64,000 bases of DNA. Source: Bradyrhizobium sp. ISRA464. Its GTDB lineage: Bacteria; Pseudomonadota; Alphaproteobacteria; Rhizobiales; Xanthobacteraceae. The first letter of the stretch is position 1. Every line of letters begins with the position of its first letter. The stretch is taken from NCBI RefSeq assembly GCF_029910095.1, contig NZ_CP094526.1, positions 8,136,501-8,200,500 on the forward strand, in the 5' to 3' direction. Below are positions 43,423-50,357 of the stretch, piece by piece. A model generated the notes under the pieces. That model saw only the letters and a program-made list of their open reading frames with translations. It was not told the DNA's origin and searched no databases. The translations under genes were made by a program, and so were the position numbers.

Positions 43423-43818
43423 ATGAGGGTCGCGCCACGAAAATCGTCGCGCACGGAGCCGCGCAGTTTGGGCGACTCGGCCAAGCCCGCAAAGCGGCGC
43501 CGCCTGAGCGCGACGCAGAAGGCGGCGCTGCACGAAGCCCTCGCCGGCCGTCTGCAGCTCTATCCGCGCGGATATGCCGCAAGCAAGACCGGACCATTCC
43601 ACTCGCGACGCGCCGTGCTCGGGCTTGCGCGCGCAGGCCTGATCAAGATCAGCGCGACGATGCGCTACGCCTCGGCAACCAGGCGCGCGCGCGAGATCTT
43701 CCTGGGCACAATGGCCGGTGGAGCGGGTGAGCAGGCCGGGCCGCAGGTTGCGAAACATCGTGCCGGCGACCACTTTGATGGGGCTGCCGCTCCCGGCAGC
43801 GGAGCCACGCGCGAATAG
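43423..43818 (+). CDS. Hypothetical protein, possible DNA-binding helical domain
   Basis: 131 residues. GGAGTGAG lies 8 bases before ATG 43423. The central part (about 25-95) has ATQKAALHEALAGRLQLYP, HSRRAVLGLARAGLIKISAT, a pattern like a winged helix of 'raise-one-gene' type regulators. Third-position G/C is high in this part and lower in the last 40 codons, which may reflect a late frameshift. Basic protein. Divergent from the kinase gene. Coding status moderately supported. Confidence 0.5.
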   Translation: MRVAPRKSSRTEPRSLGDSAKPAKRRRLSATQKAALHEALAGRLQLYPRGYAASKTGPFHSRRAVLGLARAGLIKISATMRYASATRRAREIFLGTMAGGAGEQAGPQVAKHRAGDHFDGAAAPGSGATRE

Positions 43819-43937
43819 CGCGCCGGCCGGGCCATTGTCTGCCCCTCGCCGGCGGTGAATGGTAGAAAGGCCCGGAACGCACGGCAGCCGTCGCCGTTAA
43901 GTTGCGCGACCACGGCTGCAACAGACAACGAGGATGC

Positions 43938-44564
43938 ATGCTCGCGCTCTGGATCATTGGGTTGGCGTTCGTCGGCAGCGGCCTCGCCGCGGTCCTGTTC
44001 GGCGTCAGCGCGCTCGAAACACCGTTCGGGAGCGCGCTGTTCGGCAGCGGGCTGATCTTCGTTGCCTCGGGGGTCGTGATCTCGGGTCTGGGCCTCGTGG
44101 TCCGGAAACTCGACCGGTTGCGGGAGGCGATCGAGACACGCGCGGAGCTGCCGCTTGCTGAACCGACCGAAACCGTTCCAGCCATCGCCACCGCGACGGT
44201 GGAACGTCAGTCTCCGCTTCGATCGCGCGACGCGAAACGGCAGGCGGCGCAGGATGCCCGCGCAGCGGAAGACGCCGTCGCACCGCAAGAGCCGGCGCAT
44301 CCGCTGATCGGCCGGTCGTCACGGCCTGGACGGTCCTCGTTGCCCGCGCGTCGAACGCCGGCGAGCGAGGCGCGGCAGGCACCCGCGGTCGTTCACTCCG
44401 GCACCGTCAACAACATGGACTATCAGCTGCGCGCTGACGGGACCATCGTCGCGATGTTGCCGGGGCGAAAGCTGGAGTTCGCGTCGATCGACGAGCTGCG
44501 GGCCCGTCTCGCCAGCCTTCCGGACGACGACGAGGACACATCGGCCGGCCAGCGTTCGGCCTGA
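43938..44564 (+). CDS. Two-helix membrane protein with conserved C-terminal block
   Basis: 208 residues from ATG 43938 with GAGG upstream; a GTG-type upstream extension is not supported. Two membrane helices (about 3-25 and 31-53), then a long Ala/Pro/Arg-rich region predicted as disordered. The C-terminal NNMDYQLRADGTIVAMLPGR (about 160-180) and FASIDELRARLASLPDDD look folded and are the part most likely to be conserved. The function is unknown. Cytosolic C-terminus inferred. Confidence 0.65.
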   Translation: MLALWIIGLAFVGSGLAAVLFGVSALETPFGSALFGSGLIFVASGVVISGLGLVVRKLDRLREAIETRAELPLAEPTETVPAIATATVERQSPLRSRDAKRQAAQDARAAEDAVAPQEPAHPLIGRSSRPGRSSLPARRTPASEARQAPAVVHSGTVNNMDYQLRADGTIVAMLPGRKLEFASIDELRARLASLPDDDEDTSAGQRSA

Positions 44565-44837
44565 ACGCCGGCACGCCGTCTGACCGGAGCACCCATCCTC
44601 GCCGCGGAGCCTATCGCTGCTCTGCGCACGCGCCATCTGGTAGCGCATTCGCTTCCCGCTCAGCACACGCCATAGCTCGTCGAAGTTCGCACCGTGACTT
44701 CGGATGGAGGGCCGTCTTCCTCGCCGTCGCATGACCTTGTCCCCGGTAGGACAGCGGTCCGCTTGCACGGCGTTGACCGCGAACGGAGCTGCCCGCAACG
44801 AGCAGATCAGCTCTGCAGCTAAACTGCACAGATAATC
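44565..44837. other. Intergenic region, no gene recognised
   Basis: About 270 bases upstream of the MarR regulator promoter. No repeat family and no supported frame. Confidence 0.45.
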
Positions 44838-44866
44838 TTTACAGCTTACCTGTATATATCTAATCT
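44838..44866 (+). promoter_or_regulatory. MarR gene promoter with overlapping dyad
   Basis: TTTACA (44838-44843), 17 bases, TAATCT (44861-44866). The dyad TTTACAGCTTACCTGTATA (44838-44856; 14 of 19 positions symmetric) overlaps the -35 side, suggesting autoregulation. The predicted start of transcription is within about 2 bases of ATG 44875 and no ribosome-binding site is visible, so the mRNA may be leaderless. Confidence 0.45.
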
Positions 44867-44874
44867 CTATCGAC

Positions 44875-45327
44875 ATGAACAATTCATCGGAGTCCCTCCG
44901 GCAATCGCGCGTCTCGGCGCTGGCTGAGGACCTGCGCCTGCTGATCGGAAAACTGAAGCGCAGGCTGCGCGAGCAGAGCGATCGCGGAGACCTGCCGCCC
45001 TCCCAGGTGGCGGTCCTGCTTCGGCTCGAGAAAGACGGGCCCGCGACCGTATCGAGCCTGGCGCGATCCGAAGGGATGCGTCCGCAATCGATGAGTTCGG
45101 CGGTCGCCGCGCTCGAGGCGGCAGGCCTCGTCACCGGCAGGCCCGATCCGGAAGACGGCCGACAAACCATCATGTCTCTCACGGATGCCTGCCACGACTG
45201 GATCCAGGCCGGGCGCGCCGCGCGGCAGGACTGGCTGTCGCGCACCATCACGGCGCGACTGTCGTCGCAGGAGCAGGACGAACTCGCCGCCGCTGTCAGG
45301 CTTTTGAAGCGGCTCATCGACGATTGA
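44875..45327 (+). CDS. MarR-family transcriptional regulator
   Basis: 150 residues. MarR fold: LPPSQVAVLLRLEKDGPATV, SSLARSEGMRPQSMSSAVAAL recognition helix, RPDPEDGRQTIMSLT wing. It precedes a truncated isochorismatase-like gene, a small membrane protein and an MFS exporter on the same strand. MarR-isochorismatase pairs are common, and the MarR protein probably senses a small aromatic and controls the exporter. Confidence 0.88.
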   Translation: MNNSSESLRQSRVSALAEDLRLLIGKLKRRLREQSDRGDLPPSQVAVLLRLEKDGPATVSSLARSEGMRPQSMSSAVAALEAAGLVTGRPDPEDGRQTIMSLTDACHDWIQAGRAARQDWLSRTITARLSSQEQDELAAAVRLLKRLIDD

Positions 45328-45376
45328 TGCGGGCTTCGCCGCATCGATCGCGCCGAATCCCGGTTGGCAGAAGGAA

Positions 45377-45634
45377 ATGATCATGGCCCTCACGACGCTC
45401 GATCCGATCACGGCCCTCATCGTTGTCGATCTGCAGAGCGGCCTCTTGGGCTCACCCTTCATCCATCCGATCGGTGATGTCGTGGCGCGCGCATGCGCCC
45501 TCGCCATGACTGACATCCGACCGGAGGCGCACGATTACAGCCTCGCCAACGTCTTCCCGCGGCTCGGCGAGACCGGCTCGACGCAGTCGATCATCGAACT
45601 CCTCGAAGGGACGCACGTGCATGAACTGGCTTGA
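45377..45634 (+). pseudogene. Isochorismatase-family gene with large internal deletion
   Basis: 85 codons remain of a family usually near 190-200. The N-terminus (ALTTLDPITALIVVDLQSG, with the first catalytic Asp in VDLQ) is joined directly to the C-terminus (MTDIRPEAHDYSLANVFPRL, GETGSTQSIIELLE). The middle, with the catalytic Lys and nucleophilic Cys, is missing, but the frame is kept. Ribosome-binding site AGAAGGA before ATG 45377 remains. The product cannot be a working hydrolase. It overlaps the next gene by 14 bases. Confidence 0.75.
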
Positions 45635-45950
45635 CCTCGTCGCCTACTTCTTCGGCGGCGGATTCCTCACCAACGCCATTCCCCATGTCGTCGCCGGCAT
45701 GATGGGCGAGCCGTTCCAGACCCCGTTCGCGAAACCGCCGGGCGAGGGACTGTCGACATCGACCGTCAACATCGTGTGGGGCGTCTTCAATCTGCTCATC
45801 GGATATCTCCTGGTCTGCCGCGTCGGCGAATTCGGCCTGCGGACCACGAGCCACGTCGCCGCACTCGGCCTTGGCGGACTCCTGATCGGCGTCCTGCTGG
45901 CGCGGCGGTTCGGGCGGTTTCACGGCGGCAATGGACCAGAGCGATCATGA
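45621..45950 (+). CDS. Small conserved membrane protein
   Basis: 109 residues with three predicted membrane helices. MNWLDLVAYFFGGGFLTNAI and HVVAGMMGEPFQTPFAKPPG are the distinctive N-terminal block, followed by NIVWGVFNLLIGYLLV. No known activity. Its stop overlaps the start of the MFS gene by 4 bases (ATGA), implying coupled translation and perhaps a shared function in export. Confidence 0.72.
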   Translation: MNWLDLVAYFFGGGFLTNAIPHVVAGMMGEPFQTPFAKPPGEGLSTSTVNIVWGVFNLLIGYLLVCRVGEFGLRTTSHVAALGLGGLLIGVLLARRFGRFHGGNGPERS

Positions 45951-47185
45951 GAGGCGTGTTTCGATCACTGCGGAGCTTCAACTACCGGATCTGGGCCGCG
46001 GGCGCGCTGGTGTCCAACGTCGGGACCTGGATGCAGCGCGCCGCGCAGGATTGGCTCGTTCTCACCCAGCTTACGAATCATAGCGCGTCCGCCGTCGGCA
46101 TCGTCATGGCGCTGCAGTTCGGGCCACAGCTTCTGCTGATGCCATGGTCAGGCTTTGCCGCCGATCATTTCAACCAGCGCCGGCTGTTGATGGCCACCCA
46201 GGCGACCATGGGCGCGCTCGCACTTATCCTCGGGGCTCTGACCGTCACCGGGCTGGTGCAGCTCTGGCACGTCTGCACATTCGCTTTCCTGTTCGGCTGC
46301 AGCGCGGCGCTCGATGCCCCGGTGCGCCAGACATTCGTCGCCGAACTGGTGGGTGATCGGGACCTGTCGAACGCGATTGCGCTGAACTCGACCTCGTTCA
46401 ACGCCGCGCGGATGATCGGACCCGCGGTCGCCGGCCTCATCATCGCCTCCGTCGGCACCGGCTGGGCATTCCTCTTCAACGGCGCGTCGTTCCTTGCGGT
46501 GCTGGCGTCGCTGTTGCTGCTCCGCAAATCCGAGCTCCGCCCGAACGCGCGCGCCCACCGCGCCAAGGGCAGCGTCACGCAGGGCTTTCACTATGTCTGG
46601 TCGCGCCCCGACCTCAGGACGACCCTAGTGATGCTGTTCCTGATCGGCACCTTCGGGCTGAACTTCCCGATATTCATCTCGACCATGGCGGTTGGCGTCT
46701 TCCACACCGACGCGCGCGGCTTTGGCCTGCTGTCGTCGATGATGGCTGTCGGCACGATGTCGGGCGCGTTGCTTGCCGCGAGCCGCGACCGGCCGCGCTT
46801 CGCCTCGCTGTTGCTCGGCGCCGCGATCTTCGGACTGGGCTGCACACTGGCGGCGCTGGCGCCGAATTACTGGCTGTTCGCCGCCGCACTCGTCGTGATC
46901 GGCGTCGCCGCACTCACCGTCACCAACACCTCGAACGCGCTGATGCAGCTCTCGACCGAACCCGCGATGCGCGGACGAGTGATGGCGCTCCGGCTCGGCG
47001 TCGCGCTCGGCGGCACCCCGATCGGCGCCCCGATCGTCGGATGGGTCGCCGATCACCTTGGTCCGCGCTGGGCGCTCGGCGTCGGCGCGGCCGCAGGCTT
47101 TGCCGCCGCGCTCGTGGCCATCGCCGCGCTGTCTCAAGGCAAGGTCGACGCCAAGCGCGGCAGCGTGCCTCACGCGGCGGAGTGA
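45947..47185 (+). CDS. MFS exporter, MFS_3/EntS-like
   Basis: 412 residues with about 12 membrane helices. FNYRIWAAGALVSNVGTWMQ and DWLVLTQLTNHSASAVGIVM are N-terminal hallmarks of the EntS-like MFS_3 group, and LDAPVRQTFVAELVGDRDLS NA... is the conserved cytosolic-loop block. Known role: efflux of siderophores or small hydrophobic compounds. Coupled by ATGA overlap to the preceding gene and downstream of a MarR regulator. Confidence 0.9.
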   Translation: MRGVFRSLRSFNYRIWAAGALVSNVGTWMQRAAQDWLVLTQLTNHSASAVGIVMALQFGPQLLLMPWSGFAADHFNQRRLLMATQATMGALALILGALTVTGLVQLWHVCTFAFLFGCSAALDAPVRQTFVAELVGDRDLSNAIALNSTSFNAARMIGPAVAGLIIASVGTGWAFLFNGASFLAVLASLLLLRKSELRPNARAHRAKGSVTQGFHYVWSRPDLRTTLVMLFLIGTFGLNFPIFISTMAVGVFHTDARGFGLLSSMMAVGTMSGALLAASRDRPRFASLLLGAAIFGLGCTLAALAPNYWLFAAALVVIGVAALTVTNTSNALMQLSTEPAMRGRVMALRLGVALGGTPIGAPIVGWVADHLGPRWALGVGAAAGFAAALVAIAALSQGKVDAKRGSVPHAAE

Positions 47186-47490
47186 TCAGTCACTTTTCCG
47201 GATCAGATCATGCTCTAATAGGCGCAGGACGCCATGTTCGGCTGCACGGTCAGCCGCAGGGCGACCTCGGTCGAGCCATCCATCAGCCGGCGCTGACACC
47301 ATCCACGGAGAACCGGTCGTCAACCCCGACCTTGGGTCAGAAAACGAGCGAGCGCTCTCTCAGAAAATTTGATCGCCCCCCTTTTCCGACGGCCAGTCTC
47401 TAGGCTAGGAATTATTAAGGGCCAAGAGCCCACGCCTGGACCAGACAACCAGACAATAGAGTCCGGGCTACACATTGGGAGGAGGCAACG
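47186..47490. other. Intergenic region with a short repeat remnant
   Basis: 305 bases. CACTTTTCCGGATCAGATCA followed by TGCTCTAA (47199-47220) is a fragment of a rhizobial GATCATGCTC-type repeat. The rest has no gene. The TetR ribosome-binding site GGGAGGAGG lies at its end. Confidence 0.5.
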
Positions 47491-48240
47491 TTGCGTCTCG
47501 CGCGCCAGCGACCGGGGACCAATGCATTCTCGATGGACGTGCTTTGCGCACGCATCCTTGAGCGCCACCGCGATTCCATCAAGGTCCAGAAGCCGCATCT
47601 CGCCGTTCCGAACCTCACGCGCATCATCGGCGCCACGCTCACGCTGTCCAACAAGCACGGCTTTCACGCCACCACGCTGCGCCAGCTCGCGGAAGCCTCC
47701 GGCCTCAGCATGGGCGGGCTCTACACCTACTTCGACAGCAAGCCGACGCTGCTGTCGATGATCCTCGGCGAGGTCGCGGAGACCGCTTCCGAAGTTCTCA
47801 CCGCGCCACCCGACGACGTCAAAGGGGATGCCCGCAAGCATCTGCACTGGATCATCGCGACGCATGTCCGGATGAGCGAGGCGATGCAGCCCTGGTTCGT
47901 GTTCGCCTTCATGGAGGCGAAGTCGTTTCCACCGGCAGAGCGTCAGCGCGCAAAGGACATGGAGGTCATGACCGAGAAGATCATCGCCAACGTCCTCAAG
48001 CAGGGCGTCGCCAGCGGGGTCTTCACGATCGAGCAGGTCACGCTCACGGCGTCGCTGATCAAGCCGCTGCTGCAGGACTGGTACGTCAAGCGCGCGAAGT
48101 ATCGCACCCGCGGCACCTCGATCGAGGCCTACATCAACGGCGTCGCGACGTTCGTCGACGCCGCCTTGGCGGCACGAAACCGGACCGGCCGCATCGTCGC
48201 CGGCTCCCGCTCCAAACCGAAGCAGATGGCGCACTCATAG
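47491..48240 (+). CDS. TetR-family regulator of the sugar-type ABC operon
   Basis: 249 residues, starting at TTG 47491, which AGGAGG precedes by 5 bases; ATG 47533 is an alternative without such a site. DNA-binding domain: LTLSNKHGFHATTLRQLAEA, SGLSMGGLYTYFDSK. The ligand domain follows. It is 20 bases before the first transporter gene and in the same direction, so it is probably part of the operon and regulates it. Confidence 0.85.
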   Translation: MRLARQRPGTNAFSMDVLCARILERHRDSIKVQKPHLAVPNLTRIIGATLTLSNKHGFHATTLRQLAEASGLSMGGLYTYFDSKPTLLSMILGEVAETASEVLTAPPDDVKGDARKHLHWIIATHVRMSEAMQPWFVFAFMEAKSFPPAERQRAKDMEVMTEKIIANVLKQGVASGVFTIEQVTLTASLIKPLLQDWYVKRAKYRTRGTSIEAYINGVATFVDAALAARNRTGRIVAGSRSKPKQMAHS

Positions 48241-48260
48241 CCCGCAGGAAGGACTAGGCA

Positions 48261-49232
48261 ATGAAGCGATTCCGATTCAGTCAGCAGGAGATCGTCTTCG
48301 CCGTGTTCGCCGTGCTCTTCCTCGCGTTCTCGATTTTCCTGCGCGGCTTTCTGACCCCCGAGAACATGCTGACGCTCCTGCAGAACGTCGCCGTGCTCGG
48401 TATCCTCGGGCTTGCGATGGCGATCGTCGTGATCGGACGCGGCATCGACATCTCGCTGATCGCAGCGCTGGCGGTGCCGCCGGGGCTCGTGCTGCAGATG
48501 GTGCAGGACGGCCACTCGCTGACCGCGTCGCTGCTGACCGCCGTGCTGCTCACGATCGCTTTCGGCCTGATCAATGGCTGGCTGATCGCCTACGCCGAAG
48601 TCCCGTCGCTGTTTGCGACGCTGGCAACCGGCCTGCTGCTCGCCGGGCTCGGCCAGGCCGCGCTGTTTCAGCTCGACGTCGTGCAGTGGAGCGACGGCAT
48701 GGCCGGGTTCGAGCGGCTCGGGCAAGGCACCATGCTCGGCATTCCCAGTTCGATCGTGATGTTCGCGATCGCCTGCATCGTGGTGGCGTTCCTGCTGCGC
48801 CGGACGCGCTGGGGCGCCTATATCTACGCGATCGGCGACAATCCCTACGCCGCCCGCGTCACCGGCATCCCCTCGCGTCCGATCATCGTGCTGCAGTATG
48901 CCGTCGCGGCGCTGATCGGCTGCTTCGCCGGTCTCGTGATGGCAGCCTCCGTCAATTCGATGCCGACCCGCATCTTCAACTCGACCCTGATCTACGACGT
49001 CATCCTGGTCGTCGTGCTCGGCGGCATCGGGCTCTCCGGCGGCCGCGGCGGCGTGCTCAACGTGATCATCGGAACGCTTCTGATCGGCACGATGCTCAAC
49101 GGCATGACCATCATGGACATTTCCTATGCCGGTCAGAACCTCATCAAAGGCGTGGTCCTGCTGCTCGCCGTCATCACGGATTCCTTCCTGAATCCGCGCA
49201 ACGAAGAAACGGCGCAGCAGGGCGACATCTGA
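48261..49232 (+). CDS. ABC transporter permease, RbsC-type (first)
   Basis: 323 residues, about 8-10 membrane helices. GLAMAIVVIGRGIDISLIAA is the RbsC-family helix (normally VGGIDLSVG; here GRGIDISLIAA), followed by LRRTRWGAYIYAIGDNPYAA and VLGGIGLSGGRGGVLNVIIGT. Known role: membrane half of a CUT2 sugar importer. With the fused permease at 50358 it gives two different permease subunits, suggesting a heterodimeric channel. Confidence 0.9.
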   Translation: MKRFRFSQQEIVFAVFAVLFLAFSIFLRGFLTPENMLTLLQNVAVLGILGLAMAIVVIGRGIDISLIAALAVPPGLVLQMVQDGHSLTASLLTAVLLTIAFGLINGWLIAYAEVPSLFATLATGLLLAGLGQAALFQLDVVQWSDGMAGFERLGQGTMLGIPSSIVMFAIACIVVAFLLRRTRWGAYIYAIGDNPYAARVTGIPSRPIIVLQYAVAALIGCFAGLVMAASVNSMPTRIFNSTLIYDVILVVVLGGIGLSGGRGGVLNVIIGTLLIGTMLNGMTIMDISYAGQNLIKGVVLLLAVITDSFLNPRNEETAQQGDI

Positions 49233-49267
49233 GTGGAACGACAACGACGCCAACCAAGGAGGAAGCA

Positions 49268-50284
49268 GTGAAGCGCGTGATCAGGACTGCAAAGATACTC
49301 GTTGCCACACTCGGGCTTGCGGCCATCGCCGGACCGGCCCTGGCCCAAAAGGGCCTCGACGAGCCGTTCCAGAAGCCGTTCAAGGAGGCCCTCGCCGGCA
49401 AGACGGTGGCTTACGTTCCGGTCGCCATGAACTTCGACCTCACCGAAGGCTGGTATGCCGGCCTGAAGAAGGAGCTCGAGCCCTTCGGCGTGAAGTTCGA
49501 GATCCGCGATCCCAACTGGAACACCAATGCCGGCGCCCAGGCGGTGACCTCGCTGATCTCTGAGAAGCCCGCCGTGATGGTTATCCACAATCCGGACGTG
49601 CAGACCTATGCCAAGCTGCTGCAGCGCGCCGAGAACGAAGGCATCTACGTCATCCAGATCAACATGGGCTCGGCCTATCGCAGCTCGGCCTTCGTCGGCG
49701 CCAACTGGATCGAGATCGGCGAGAAGGACACCGAGGCGGTGGTCAAGGCCTGCCAAGGCAAGTCGAACAAGATCGCCATCGTGCAAGGCGCGCTCTCCGC
49801 GGCCGCAAGCGCCTACACGCTCAAGGGCGTCGAGAACGTTCTCGCCAAGCATCCGGAGATCAAGGTGGTCTCAAGCCAGGCCGCAGATTGGGACGCGGCG
49901 AAGGCCAAGGCGATCACGCAGACCGTGCTGAAGCAGAATCCCGACCTCTGCGGCATCGTCGGCTTCTGGGACGGCATGGATATCGGCACCGCGGCGGCGG
50001 TCAAAGAAGCCGGCCTCACCGGAAAGGTGTTCGTTGCGACTTCCGGCGGCGGCGAGCGCAAGGGCGCCTGTGAACTGGTGAAGTCCGGCGCCTTCGACCT
50101 CAACCTGAGCTACGACGTGCCGACGCAGGCGGCGCAGATGGCCGGCACGATCAAGTGGCTGCTGTCGTCGGGCGCCAAGGCCGGCTCGGTCAAGGGCTCG
50201 GAATACACGACGCTGATCCCGATCACCAAGGAGAATGCGGACAGCCAGACCGCATGCTGGAACCTCAGCGACCTGAAGAAATAG
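49268..50284 (+). CDS. Sugar-type ABC substrate-binding protein
   Basis: 338 residues. GTG 49268 has a strong AAGGAGGAA. Signal peptide (1-26, ending PALAQ). Periplasmic-binding-protein-like I fold: GKTVAYVPVAMNFDLTEGWYAGLKKELEPFG, then VTSLISEKPAVMVIHNPDVQT and GIVGFWDGMDIGTAAAVKEAG, as in the RbsB/inositol group. Followed by a perfect 12-bp hairpin at 50301-50330. Ligand unknown; the associated propeller domains suggest a lactone or cyclic polyol. Confidence 0.9.
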   Translation: MKRVIRTAKILVATLGLAAIAGPALAQKGLDEPFQKPFKEALAGKTVAYVPVAMNFDLTEGWYAGLKKELEPFGVKFEIRDPNWNTNAGAQAVTSLISEKPAVMVIHNPDVQTYAKLLQRAENEGIYVIQINMGSAYRSSAFVGANWIEIGEKDTEAVVKACQGKSNKIAIVQGALSAAASAYTLKGVENVLAKHPEIKVVSSQAADWDAAKAKAITQTVLKQNPDLCGIVGFWDGMDIGTAAAVKEAGLTGKVFVATSGGGERKGACELVKSGAFDLNLSYDVPTQAAQMAGTIKWLLSSGAKAGSVKGSEYTTLIPITKENADSQTACWNLSDLKK

Positions 50285-50300
50285 CCCCGACTGGCTCGCA

Positions 50301-50330
50301 GACGTCCCGGGTCGAGGCACCCGGGACGTC
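50301..50330 (+). terminator. Perfect stem-loop after the binding-protein gene
   Basis: GACGTCCCGGGT (50301-50312) and its exact complement (50319-50330) enclose CGAGGC. No U-tract follows and the downstream permease continues in the same direction, so it more likely protects the binding-protein mRNA 3' end or attenuates than terminates fully. Confidence 0.6.
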
Positions 50331-50357
50331 GTTCTCCAGACTCCAACACCTGCTGGA

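Noticed and set aside
41805..43730. 641-codon plus-strand open frame over the kinase and regulator genes
   Set aside because: Runs antisense to two well-recognised signalling genes; no domain.
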